From: Paenarthrobacter aurescens | GTDB lineage: Bacteria; Actinomycetota; Actinomycetes; Actinomycetales; Micrococcaceae | NCBI RefSeq assembly: GCF_041549525.1 | Contig: NZ_CP157456.1 | Location: forward strand, 3,844,001-3,908,000 | Direction of reading: 5' to 3' | DNA: 64,000 nucleotides | Shown here: piece by piece, positions 9,022 through 17,610 of the stretch | Layout: the number at the start of each line of letters is the position of its first letter | Numbering within the stretch: position 1 is the first letter of the stretch | The notes under the pieces: generated by a model | The model's database searches: none | Seen by the model: only the letters and a program-made list of their open reading frames with translations | What the model was told of the DNA's origin: nothing | Made by a program: the position numbers and the translations under genes

Positions 9022-10509
9022 TTAGGAGTTCTGCGGGAAGCCGAGGTTGATCCCACCGTGGCTGGGATCGAGCCAGCGCGTGGTGACGGCTTTGCCCCGG
9101 GTGAAGAAGCCCACGCCTTCAGAACCGTGGGCGTGGGTATCGCCGAACAGGGAGTTCTTCCATCCGCCGAACGAGTAGTACGCCATGGGCACCGGGACGG
9201 GGACGTTGATGCCTACCATTCCCACCTCAACCTCATTTTCGAAGCGGCGGGCCGCACCGCCGTCGTTCGTGAAAATCGCGGTGCCGTTGCCGTATGGGTT
9301 GGCGTTGATGGTGGCCAGGGCGTCGTCGTAGCTGTCCACCCGGACCACCGAGAGGACGGGGCCGAAGATCTCTTCCTGGTAGATGGACATGTCCGTGGTG
9401 ACGTGATCAAAGAGGGTGGGGCCAACAAAGAAGCCGTCGCCTTCAGCGTCCGGAACTACGCCGCGACCATCGACGACGAGCGTGGCACCCGCCGCTTCAC
9501 CGGCGTCGACGTATCCGGAAACCTTGTCCCTGTGCTGGGATGTCACCAGTGGGCCCATATCGCAACCGCGCATTCCGTCGCCGGTACGCAGGGTGCGGGC
9601 ACGATCCGCGATTTTCTCCACCAAGGAATCGGCAATGTCACCCACGGCCAGCAGCGCTGAGACCGCCATGCACCGTTCGCCGGCTGAACCGAACCCGGCG
9701 TTGATGGCGGCGTCGGCAGCGAGGTCAAGATCGGCGTCGGGCAGGACAATCATGTGGTTCTTCGCGCCGCCCAAGGCTTGGACCCGTTTGCCGTGCGCGG
9801 TGGCGGTTTCATAGACGTACTTGGCGATCGGGGTGGAACCTACAAAGGAGACGGCTTTGATGTCTGGGTGGGTCAGCAGGGTATCCACCGCCACTTTGTC
9901 ACCGTGGAGGACGTTGAAAACACCATCCGGCAGGCCGGCTTCCTTCCAGAGCTCGGCCACCCAGTTGACGGCCGTGGGGTCCTTCTCGCTTGGCTTGATG
10001 ATCACCGTGTTGCCTGCCGCGATTGCGATGGGGAAAAACCACATGGGGACCATTGCCGGGAAGTTGAACGGGCTGATGATTGCCACGGGGCCAAGTGCTT
10101 GGCGGATGGAGTGGATGTCCACCTTGGTGGAGGCGTTTTCGGTGTAACTGCCCTTGAGCAGGTGCGGGATGCCGCAGGCGAACTCCACCACTTCCTGGCC
10201 ACGGCTTACCTCGCCCAGAGCGTCGTCCAGAACCTTGCCGTGCTCGGAGGTGATGATGGCAGCGAGCTCATCCTTGCGGGAGTTCAGCAGCTCACGGAAG
10301 GCGAACAGGACCTGGGTGCGGCGGGCCAGCGAGGTGTCCCGCCATGCGGGGAAGGCAGCTTTCGCGGCGGCGACGGCGGCGTTGCCGTCCTCCACGCTGG
10401 CCAAGGCAACCTGCCCGGTGACCTTCCCCGTGGCCGGGTTGGTGACAGGAGCGGTGCGCTCTCCGGCCGGGACGTAGCTGCCGTTGATCCAGTGCTCGAT
10501 GGTGTTCAA
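9022..10509 (-). CDS. mmsA: CoA-acylating methylmalonate-semialdehyde dehydrogenase
   Basis: A 495-residue aldehyde dehydrogenase of the CoA-dependent MMSDH/IolA group. Markers are the N-terminal HWINGSYVP, ISPFNFPAMVPMWFFPIAIA, NFNV-type cofactor region VFNVLHGDK, SFVGSTPIAKYVYE, LGGAKNHMIVLPDAD, and the catalytic cysteine in GSAGERCMAVS. The last is the MMSDH form of the active site. It oxidises methylmalonate or malonate semialdehyde with NAD and CoA, releasing CO2 and giving propionyl- or acetyl-CoA. It is followed by the class III aminotransferase and diverges from a PucR gene 112 bp away, which probably controls it. A role in beta-alanine, thymine or valine breakdown follows from this pairing. 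Confidence 0.93.
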   Translation of the reverse strand: MNTIEHWINGSYVPAGERTAPVTNPATGKVTGQVALASVEDGNAAVAAAKAAFPAWRDTSLARRTQVLFAFRELLNSRKDELAAIITSEHGKVLDDALGEVSRGQEVVEFACGIPHLLKGSYTENASTKVDIHSIRQALGPVAIISPFNFPAMVPMWFFPIAIAAGNTVIIKPSEKDPTAVNWVAELWKEAGLPDGVFNVLHGDKVAVDTLLTHPDIKAVSFVGSTPIAKYVYETATAHGKRVQALGGAKNHMIVLPDADLDLAADAAINAGFGSAGERCMAVSALLAVGDIADSLVEKIADRARTLRTGDGMRGCDMGPLVTSQHRDKVSGYVDAGEAAGATLVVDGRGVVPDAEGDGFFVGPTLFDHVTTDMSIYQEEIFGPVLSVVRVDSYDDALATINANPYGNGTAIFTNDGGAARRFENEVEVGMVGINVPVPVPMAYYSFGGWKNSLFGDTHAHGSEGVGFFTRGKAVTTRWLDPSHGGINLGFPQNS

Positions 10510-10608
10510 GAGTTCTCCTTGGTGCGGGTGCTTGGTGGTCTGGATTCAGTCTGTCCGCCGTCGGCCAAGCACAGAAGAGCCATGGTGTAAATGAATAGGA
10601 TGTGAGCC

Positions 10609-10621
10609 TTACACTGTGTAA
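10609..10621. promoter_or_regulatory. 13-bp palindrome with embedded -10 box at the PucR start
   Basis: TTACAC-T-GTGTAA directly abuts the PucR ATG at 10622, and a further GTGTAA half-site lies at 10585-10590. TACACT within it sits at the right distance to start a leaderless transcript at the ATG; no Shine-Dalgarno sequence is present. A protein bound here would block transcription or initiation, so it may be an autoregulatory PucR site. That role is inferred. Confidence 0.5.
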
Positions 10622-12262
10622 ATGCTGCCCACCGTCCGCGCCATCCTTGACCTTCCCGTGCTGCGGGCCGCCTCGCCCACGGTGCTGGGTGGTGCGCAAC
10701 GCCTGGACACACCTGTCCGCTGGGTGCACGTCAGCGAAATTCTCGACGTCGGCAACCTGCTGTCAGGCGGGGAACTGGTGCTCACCACAGGACTGGAGCT
10801 GGAGAAGTTCCCGGAAGAGTCGGCGTCGTTCATTTCCTCACTGGAGGCCGCCGGAGCCGCCGGGCTGATGGTGGAACTCATAGGCCAGCGCCCCCGCAGC
10901 CGTCAGGCTTTGGAAAAAGCGGCCCGTTCCGCCTCCATGCCCGTGGTGATGGTGGAGCAGCGGGTGCGCTTTGTCCAGGTCACCGAAATCGTGCACAGGA
11001 TGATCGTGGCTGAACAACTGGAGCGGGTGGAGCGGGCCCGGGATGTCCACGAAGCCTTCACCGTGCTGAGCTTGGAAAGCGCTGACACCCAACGCGTGGT
11101 GGAGCAAGCGGCTGCAATGATCGGCGCTTCTGTGGTGCTGGAGGACCTTTCCCACCTGGTTCTGGCCTATGCCGGCCAGCGGGTGTCCACCACTGAACTT
11201 CTCCAGGACTGGGAGCGCCGATCCCGGACCACACCCTTCCCCGCACACACTGCCAGGTCCGGACCGGAACAATGGCTCCAGGCAGCGGTGGGGGTACGTC
11301 AGCAGGTCTGGGGCAGGCTGGTGGTGCCCATGCCACCGGCGGCCCTCGATGCCGATGAGGACATGGCCATCATGGTTCTGGAACGTGCGGCCCAGACGTT
11401 GGCCATCAATCGGCTGGCAGACCGGGATCAACGCGAGCTCAGCCACCATGCACAAGCCGGACTCCTGAACGCACTACGCCAACCCCGTGGACTCAGCGAA
11501 GCGGAGGCCCTGGCACGCGCCGGATCCCTCGGGTTGAAGCGCTCGTCCTACTACGTCCCGCTGGTCTTCAGGTCCGCACTCCCGGCATGGGGCTCGCCCA
11601 TCCTGCCCGTCGATCCCTTCGCCGGGCAGCAGGACGAGCGCGAACTCCTGGAACGGCTGGCCAAAGGGTTGAAGTCCAGCGCGGGGACGGCCCTGGCGGC
11701 AAGCATCCAATCCGGTTCAGTGGGGATGATTCTGGCGCTCCCCGCCCGGCAACAGGAGGAAACCACCCTGCAGGTCCTGGCCGGGGCTGCCGCGGGGCAG
11801 TCGGCGGAAGTGACGCCCGCATGGATCATTGGAGTTGGCCGTATGCAGGCAACGCTCCTTGAGGCCGCAGCAGGCATCGACGAAGCAGCGCATGTGGCCG
11901 AAAGCGCCGCCACACTCCGGAATACGGGCAAGCTGTACTTCCGGGCTACGGATGTGCGCCTTCGCGGGCTCCTGGCCCTTTTACGCAAGGATCCGCGTGT
12001 TCAGCAATTCGTGGAGTCGGAGTTGTCCGCCGTTCTGCAAGCAGACGCCGAGGGCAAGGGCGAATACCTGGAACTGCTGGGACTCTACCTCGGGTCCGGC
12101 GGCAACAAGGCAGCCATGGCACGCAGCGGCTACCTGAGCAGGCCCACCCTGTATGCCCGCCTCAGGAAACTCGAGGATCTGCTGGGCGTGGACCTGGAGG
12201 ACGCGGAATCACGGACCTCACTGCATGTGGCGCTCCTGGCGCACCTTATCCGGGGGCAGTGA
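10622..12262 (+). CDS. PucR family transcriptional regulator
   Basis: A 546-residue regulator with the usual PucR architecture. An N-terminal ligand domain (about 1-125; VRWVHVSEILDVGNLLSGGE, LVLTTGLEL) is typical of PucR_N. A middle GGDEF-like region follows (about 300-430). The C-terminal HTH (about 480-540) contains YLELLGLYLGSGGNKAAMA and LSRPTLYARLRKLEDLLGVDL. PucR proteins respond to purine, allantoin, GABA or beta-alanine related metabolites, usually next to the genes they control. It diverges from mmsA and the aminotransferase, its probable targets. There is no ribosome site and a palindrome overlaps the start region. Its stop overlaps a possible GTG start of the LysR gene. Confidence 0.9.
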   Translation: MLPTVRAILDLPVLRAASPTVLGGAQRLDTPVRWVHVSEILDVGNLLSGGELVLTTGLELEKFPEESASFISSLEAAGAAGLMVELIGQRPRSRQALEKAARSASMPVVMVEQRVRFVQVTEIVHRMIVAEQLERVERARDVHEAFTVLSLESADTQRVVEQAAAMIGASVVLEDLSHLVLAYAGQRVSTTELLQDWERRSRTTPFPAHTARSGPEQWLQAAVGVRQQVWGRLVVPMPPAALDADEDMAIMVLERAAQTLAINRLADRDQRELSHHAQAGLLNALRQPRGLSEAEALARAGSLGLKRSSYYVPLVFRSALPAWGSPILPVDPFAGQQDERELLERLAKGLKSSAGTALAASIQSGSVGMILALPARQQEETTLQVLAGAAAGQSAEVTPAWIIGVGRMQATLLEAAAGIDEAAHVAESAATLRNTGKLYFRATDVRLRGLLALLRKDPRVQQFVESELSAVLQADAEGKGEYLELLGLYLGSGGNKAAMARSGYLSRPTLYARLRKLEDLLGVDLEDAESRTSLHVALLAHLIRGQ

Positions 12263-12291
12263 CTGGGCATTATTGGTGGCACCATGGACGG

Positions 12292-13209
12292 ATGGCCAAG
12301 CCCTTCACCCTCACGCAGCTGCGGTACTTTGCCGTGGTGGCCGAGCTCGAGAACATGACAGCTGCCGCCCAGCGGCTGATGGTGACGCAGTCCGCCTTGT
12401 CGGCTGCGATGGCACAGCTGGAATCGAGCCTGGCTACGCAGCTGTTCGTTCGCCACAAGTCCCGCGGTTTGCGGTTGACGCAGAGCGGCCGGCAATTCGC
12501 CCAGGACATCAAGTCCTTCCTGGAGCAGGCAGATTCGCTGTATGAGTCGGCGCGGGGTCTTTCCACCACCTTGGTAGGTGAGTTGAAGGTGGGCGTCTTT
12601 GCCCCCTTGGCACCTTTCCGTCTTCCCGCCATCCTGCAGACCTTCGAAACCCGGCATCCCGGCGTCGAGGTTTCCATTCTGGAGGCGGACCTGGCCACGC
12701 TGCAGGACGCGCTGATGGACGGCCGCTGCGATGTCGCCCTGACCTATGGGCTGGGCCTGGGCAAGGGGTTCGCCTACAAGGTGGTGGAGCGGGTTCCGCC
12801 GCACATCCTGGTCCACGAAAGTCATCCGGCGGCGGGCCGCCCTGAGCGCGAAATTTCCCTGAAGGAGCTCGACGGCGAGCCTTCGGTGGTGTTGGACCTT
12901 CCACACAGCCGGGAGTACTACGAGCAGCTGTATGCCACTGCCGGAGTGGTCCAGAATGTCCGCCACCGGTTTGCCGGCTACGAGACGGTCCGCTCGTTTG
13001 TTGCCAAGGGCCACGGCTACGCCATCCTCAATCAGCGGCTGCACAGCGATGTCACATACTCGGGTGGCAAGGTGGTCCCCTTGGCGTTGACGGATGCATT
13101 CCCGCCGATCGAGGTGATGTTGGTCAGGCCCGAGGGCGTTCAGGCCACCAAGCGCGTTCTCGCGTTCGAGGAAACCTGTTTGACCCTGTACGGGGCTGTA
13201 CGCGACTAG
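12292..13209 (+). CDS. LysR family transcriptional regulator
   Basis: A 305-residue LTTR. The winged HTH (about 4-62) shows FTLTQLRYFAVVAELENMTA, QSALSAAMAQLESSLATQLF and the RGLRLTQSGRQF turn. The rest is a type 2 periplasmic-binding-like effector domain. The ATG at 12292 gives the standard length; an earlier GTG at 12259 overlaps the PucR stop as GTGA and would add 11 residues, so coupling to PucR cannot be excluded. The gene precedes the MFS carrier, carbamoylase and amidase on the same strand, which are reasonable targets, but LysR genes more often face their targets divergently. The inducer is unknown. Confidence 0.9.
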   Translation: MAKPFTLTQLRYFAVVAELENMTAAAQRLMVTQSALSAAMAQLESSLATQLFVRHKSRGLRLTQSGRQFAQDIKSFLEQADSLYESARGLSTTLVGELKVGVFAPLAPFRLPAILQTFETRHPGVEVSILEADLATLQDALMDGRCDVALTYGLGLGKGFAYKVVERVPPHILVHESHPAAGRPEREISLKELDGEPSVVLDLPHSREYYEQLYATAGVVQNVRHRFAGYETVRSFVAKGHGYAILNQRLHSDVTYSGGKVVPLALTDAFPPIEVMLVRPEGVQATKRVLAFEETCLTLYGAVRD

Positions 13210-13403
13210 ATTTTGCTGCGGTTGTCATCAAAGAAGTCGATCGCAGAATCAAAAACAATCAATTGGACAGATGTGACATGGGTCACCGATGGTTGAACAA
13301 GTCCGGCATCTGCCGCATACGCAGGAGACCCCCAGGTCCCCGCCGCTGCAGGAAAGTCGCCCTGGCCGGACCCCGGTTTGCCATCTTGATCAGAGGAGAT
13401 TCG

Positions 13404-13553
13404 ATGGTGCAGAACAGCGTCGAAAATGTCCGCGCGGTTTCCCCGCATGGCCCCGTCCGCAATAACCAGGCAATATTCGCCCACATCAATTCCCACAGCC
13501 GAAACACTGAATCGGCAGCAGGAAACCTGAGCAACCTAGCGTGGCAGTCATGA
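13404..13553 (+). CDS. small upstream ORF (49 aa) coupled to the MFS gene
   Basis: A 49-codon frame starts at ATG 13404 with a strong ribosome site (AGAGGAGA, 4-5 nt spacing) and ends in TGA overlapping the ATG at 13550 as ATGA. The peptide is polar, with no membrane segment or known motif (begins MVQNSVENVRAVSPHGPV). The good start signal and exact overlap suggest that its translation feeds ribosomes to the carrier gene, which itself lacks an obvious ribosome site. The preceding 13210-13403 stretch holds no recognisable gene, only probable promoter sequence. Whether the peptide has its own role is unknown. Confidence 0.45.
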   Translation: MVQNSVENVRAVSPHGPVRNNQAIFAHINSHSRNTESAAGNLSNLAWQS

Positions 13554-14893
13554 CCCTCAACAAGCTCGCCGAACACGATTCGGCCCAGGATCCGGCGGCC
13601 TCATCGCCCTCTGCCAATGACAAGTCCACCACCATGCAGAAGCGTGTTCTGGCAGGCGGCAGCGTCGGTCAGTTCATCGAGTTCTACGACTTCACCCTCT
13701 ATGGCCTTACAGCTGTAGTGTTCTCTCAACTCTTCTTCCCCGGCAGCAACCCGCTGACGGCCATGCTTGCCACGTTCGCTACCTTCGGCGTAGCTTTTGT
13801 GGTCCGGCCCCTCGGAGGCCTGTTCTTCGGCGCACTGGGTGACCGGATCGGCAGGCGCCGCGTCCTCACCATCACCCTCATTGCGATCGGCGGAGCCACG
13901 GCCCTTATGGGACTGCTCCCCACCTACGCTCAAATTGGCGCCTGGGCGCCGGCCCTCCTGGTGCTGTGCCGGCTCATCCAAGGATTCTCCGCGGGTGGCG
14001 AATCCGTTGGTGCGCCATCCTTCGTGTTCGAACACGCTCCCGTCAGCAAACGGGGTTTCTGGCTCAACATCACCATCGCAGCAACAGCGCTGCCCTCGGT
14101 GGTGGCCGGCTCCATGATCCTGATTCTCAGCCAGTCCATGCCCAACTCAGCATTCATGGAATGGGGATGGCGCCTGCCATTCCTGCTGGCCCTCCCGCTT
14201 GCCTTGTTTGGAGTGTGGATTCGCAGCCGCACCGAAGAAAGCGACGTCTTCAAAAAGGCGCAATCCGGTCAAACCAAGGAATTCAGCCCCATCCGCGAAG
14301 CCTTCCGCGAAAACAAACTCCGCATGCTGCAGGTCATCTTCGTCATGGGCCTGACAGCCATGGGCTTCTACTTCCTTTCGGCCTACTTCGTCTCATACGT
14401 GCAGACCACAGGAAAGCTCAGCCGCGAGCAGTCACTCATGGTCAACGCCGCGGCCCTGGCACTCTATGCCGTACTCCTGCCGATCGGCGGCCGGCTCGGG
14501 GACCGTTTCGGCCGCAAGCCAATGTTGATCGCTGGTTCCGCTGCCTTGGCGTTGCTGTCCATCCCGAGCTTCATGCTGGTCACCAGCGGCAGCCTGCCCC
14601 TTGCACTGCTCGGCCAGTCAATCTTTGTGGTGGCGCTCTGCATCTACGGCGGAGGCTGCTACACATTCTTCGTCGAAATCTTCACCACCAAAACACGCTT
14701 CACCTCCGCAGCGGTCAGTTACAACGGCGCCTATGCAATATTCGGCGGCACCGCTCCACTCATCGGCACAGCACTGGTAGGCGCTACCGGAGTACCGCAT
14801 GCGCCAGGCCTCTACATGGCGGCAGCTGCCGCCGTCGTACTTCTCCTGATCCTCTTCACCAAGGTGCCTGAGACCCGCGGCCGAATGGGCTGA
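13550..14893 (+). CDS. MFS transporter, metabolite:H+ symporter (MHS) type
   Basis: About 447 residues with 12 predicted membrane segments. It has the MHS subfamily hallmarks: GQFIEFYDFTLYGLTAVVFS in helix 1, the loop 2-3 motif GDRIGRRRVL, RLIQGFSAGGESVGAPSF in helix 4, and the second-half repeat GRLGDRFGRKPML. Relatives move organic acids such as shikimate, alpha-ketoglutarate, citrate or proline/betaine with protons. The ATG at 13550 is preferred because it overlaps the stop of a small ORF with a strong ribosome site; a GTG lies at 13541. Downstream carbamoylase and amidase genes make an amide, ureide or carbamoyl amino acid a likely substrate. Confidence 0.9.
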   Translation: MTLNKLAEHDSAQDPAASSPSANDKSTTMQKRVLAGGSVGQFIEFYDFTLYGLTAVVFSQLFFPGSNPLTAMLATFATFGVAFVVRPLGGLFFGALGDRIGRRRVLTITLIAIGGATALMGLLPTYAQIGAWAPALLVLCRLIQGFSAGGESVGAPSFVFEHAPVSKRGFWLNITIAATALPSVVAGSMILILSQSMPNSAFMEWGWRLPFLLALPLALFGVWIRSRTEESDVFKKAQSGQTKEFSPIREAFRENKLRMLQVIFVMGLTAMGFYFLSAYFVSYVQTTGKLSREQSLMVNAAALALYAVLLPIGGRLGDRFGRKPMLIAGSAALALLSIPSFMLVTSGSLPLALLGQSIFVVALCIYGGGCYTFFVEIFTTKTRFTSAAVSYNGAYAIFGGTAPLIGTALVGATGVPHAPGLYMAAAAAVVLLLILFTKVPETRGRMG

Positions 14894-14937
14894 CACCCAG
14901 CTCACCCACCTCATTCCACAGCACCCTAAGGACCTTC

Positions 14938-16170
14938 ATGACTTCCTCAGCTTTTCTTCAGGACTTCCACCATGTGGCCACCATCGGTGCCACAGCCAAC
15001 AACGGCGTGGACCGCCAAGCCGCAACGCCGGACGATGCAAAGACCCGCGCATGGTTCGGGCAGTGGATTCACGACGCCGGATGGCAGCTTCAGGTGGATG
15101 GCATCGGCAATATGTTCGGGCTGCTTGAGTGGACGCCCGGGGCGCCCTTCATCCTGATTGGCTCCCACTTGGACAGCCAACCCCTGGGCGGCCGGTTTGA
15201 CGGCGCCTACGGCGTGATTGCCGCGCTCCATGCGGCCCGGGCCATTGACCTGGACGTCAGGTCTACGGGCACCGCGCCCCGCTTCAACCTGGCCGTGGTC
15301 AACTGGTTCAACGAGGAAGGCGGCAGGTTCGCACCTTCGGTGATGGGCAGCTCTGTTTTCACGGGGCTCTTTGACCGTGAAGAGATGTTGTCCGTGAAAG
15401 ATCTCCAAGGCGTCTCAGTCCGTGAAGCCCTGGAAGGCATCGGGTACCTCGGCACGGACACAGGACCGAAGGCCGCAGGGTACGCCGAAATCCACATCGA
15501 GCAGGGCCGGATCCTGGAGCGGGAAGGGATCAGCATCGGGCTCGTGGACAGCAGCTGGTACACGCAGAAACTGGATATTGAAGTGCTGGGCGAACAGTCC
15601 CACACCGGCGCCACAGCCATGGCAGACCGCCACGATGCGCTGGTAGCTGCATCGAAAATCATCCTGATGGTCCACCAGGTCACCAAGGAATTTGCAGAGG
15701 AGGCCCTGGTCTCCTCCGTAGGCCAGCTGACCTTGGAGCCCAACTCTCCAATCGTTGTGGCACGCCGTGTGCACTTGGTGGCGGACCTGAGATCCGGTGA
15801 CCCGGAAATCGTGAAGTCCGCCCGGGCCAGGTTACTGGCTGATATTGCGGCGCTGGCCGCTGAGCATGACATCAAGGTCAACGTTAAAGACTTCGATATC
15901 CGCCCCATCCGCCGTTTTCCGGAGGCCGGGCTGGAGCTGTCCGCCAAGGTCGCTGCCAATCTTGGGCTCTCTTCCCGCCGCATCCAGACCATGGCGGGAC
16001 ATGATTCCGTGGCCATGAACACTGCTGTTCCCTCGGTAATGCTGTTTGTCCCCAGTGTGGACGGCGTGTCCCACTGCGAGCGCGAATTCACCACGGATGA
16101 GGACATGGTGACGGGTGTTCAGATGCTGACGGGGGTTACCCGGGAGCTGGTGCAGGGAGAATTGGCATGA
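14938..16170 (+). CDS. M20 family Zn-dependent N-carbamoyl-amino acid hydrolase
   Basis: A 410-residue enzyme of the hydantoinase/carbamoylase group in peptidase family M20. Metal and catalytic residues are visible: H77 and D79 in GSHLDSQ, D88 in GRFDGAYG, E126-E127 in NWFNEEGGRF, a histidine in EIHIEQG, and the C-terminal SHCEREFT histidine. A dimerisation domain is inserted at about 210-330. Family members hydrolyse N-carbamoyl-L-amino acids, N-carbamoyl-beta-alanine or allantoate, releasing NH3 and CO2. Its stop overlaps the amidase ATG (ATGA), showing coupled translation. With the beta-alanine-type aminotransferase and mmsA nearby, ureidopropionase activity is attractive, but the exact substrate cannot be read from sequence. 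Confidence 0.9.
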   Translation: MTSSAFLQDFHHVATIGATANNGVDRQAATPDDAKTRAWFGQWIHDAGWQLQVDGIGNMFGLLEWTPGAPFILIGSHLDSQPLGGRFDGAYGVIAALHAARAIDLDVRSTGTAPRFNLAVVNWFNEEGGRFAPSVMGSSVFTGLFDREEMLSVKDLQGVSVREALEGIGYLGTDTGPKAAGYAEIHIEQGRILEREGISIGLVDSSWYTQKLDIEVLGEQSHTGATAMADRHDALVAASKIILMVHQVTKEFAEEALVSSVGQLTLEPNSPIVVARRVHLVADLRSGDPEIVKSARARLLADIAALAAEHDIKVNVKDFDIRPIRRFPEAGLELSAKVAANLGLSSRRIQTMAGHDSVAMNTAVPSVMLFVPSVDGVSHCEREFTTDEDMVTGVQMLTGVTRELVQGELA

Positions 16171-17606
16171 CCGAATTGCACTACCTCGATGCCAGTACGG
16201 CCCTGGGCTTGTTCCGACGCCGTGAGCTCTCCCCGGTGGAGCTCCTGCAATCGCTGATCCACCGCATTGAGGAAGTGAACGGAGGCATCAATGCGTTGAC
16301 GGAGACGCTCTTCGAGGACGCTCTTCCGGCCGCGAAGAAGGCCGCCGTCCGGTATGCCCGCGGACGCGATGTCACTCCCCTTCTGGGTTTGCCGGTGGCC
16401 GCAAAGGAAAAGCACGGGCTTCAAGGCCGCACACTCTCCCAAGGCCTCGTGGCGAGGAGGGACACTCTTGCAGCGGCCAACCATCCTGTGATCGAGAGGA
16501 TTCAACGGGCAGGCGGGATCATCCACGCCCGAACCACCACACCGGAATTGAGTTGCGCCACGGTAACGCACAGCCCGCTCTGGGGTGTCACCCGAAACCC
16601 TTGGAATCAGAGATTCTCCCCCGGCGGGTCATCGGGAGGTTCCGGTGCGGCATTGGCTGCAGGCTTCGCGCCACTGGCCACGGCATCAGACATCGCAGGA
16701 TCAACACGTCTGCCGGCATCGTTCACAGGAACAGTGGGCTACAAGGCCCCCTACGGAAGGATTCCAGGTTTAGCCCCCTTGTCAGCTGACCACTACCGTG
16801 GCGATGGGCCCATGGCACGTACCGTGGCGGACACCGCGTTGCTGGCCAACGTTATGTCCGGGCGGCACCCCGGTGATCACACCACAGTGGCAGACGCGGC
16901 GCCCATGGCTCCCGATCCTGCATTGGTGGCCGGTTTACGGGTTGCGCTGTGCATACGCCTGGGCAATTACCCCGTAGCACCCGATGTTGAGGCCAACACC
17001 CGGCGAGTGGCGGAAGCGCTGACGGCGGCTGGGGCAGTGGTTGAGGAGATCGTCCTCCCGTGGACCGTCGAGGAGATCAGCAGGACCATGTTTACGCATT
17101 TCGGATATCTGCTGGGCCCTGCGATGGAGGACGAGACGGCCGGGAGTGAGCCTCAGCTCGCCGCCTACACCCGGCGTTTCATGGCTGATGCCCGCGCGGC
17201 AGCCGAGGCCAACCGTTATGTGGACGGGCTGCGGGCCGAGACCCTCCTGCAAGGACAGCTGGCAGAGGCCATGACCGGGTTCGACGCGCTGCTGTGTCCG
17301 GCGTCGGCTGTTCCAGCTTTGGATGCCGATGCCCACTATCTCGACGGAATTGACGCCAATGGCCAGTACCTTGGCCATTACTGGCAGGCGCATATGACGG
17401 CACCGTTCAACATTGCCAACCGTTGCCCGGTTCTGGCCGTTCCCAGTGGCATGGCTGACTGCGGGATACCCACAGGGGTGCAGATTGTGGGACACCCGTT
17501 TGATGACGCCACCGTTTTCCACCTTGGGGCGGCCGTGGAATCCGCGCTCCCGTGGGCTGATCGCCATCCCATGGCTCCCGAATTCGCGGGGCACGCGGGG
17601 ATTTGA
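16167..17606 (+). CDS. amidase signature family hydrolase
   Basis: A 479-residue amidase with the Ser-cisSer-Lys triad: K80 in LPVAAKEKHG, the serine-rich SPGGSSGGSGAALAAGFAPL with the cis-serine at about 156, and nucleophile S179 in ASDIAGSTRLPASF. The motif around S179 departs from the common GSDTGGSIR form. A large substrate-binding insert spans about 230-420. The enzyme hydrolyses carboxamides to acids and ammonia in the cytosol. It overlaps the carbamoylase gene by 4 bp and ends 5 bp from the convergent LLM gene. Together with the MFS carrier and carbamoylase it forms a nitrogen-releasing uptake and hydrolysis unit. The physiological amide is unknown. Confidence 0.9.
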   Translation: MTELHYLDASTALGLFRRRELSPVELLQSLIHRIEEVNGGINALTETLFEDALPAAKKAAVRYARGRDVTPLLGLPVAAKEKHGLQGRTLSQGLVARRDTLAAANHPVIERIQRAGGIIHARTTTPELSCATVTHSPLWGVTRNPWNQRFSPGGSSGGSGAALAAGFAPLATASDIAGSTRLPASFTGTVGYKAPYGRIPGLAPLSADHYRGDGPMARTVADTALLANVMSGRHPGDHTTVADAAPMAPDPALVAGLRVALCIRLGNYPVAPDVEANTRRVAEALTAAGAVVEEIVLPWTVEEISRTMFTHFGYLLGPAMEDETAGSEPQLAAYTRRFMADARAAAEANRYVDGLRAETLLQGQLAEAMTGFDALLCPASAVPALDADAHYLDGIDANGQYLGHYWQAHMTAPFNIANRCPVLAVPSGMADCGIPTGVQIVGHPFDDATVFHLGAAVESALPWADRHPMAPEFAGHAGI

Positions 17607-17610
17607 GGCC

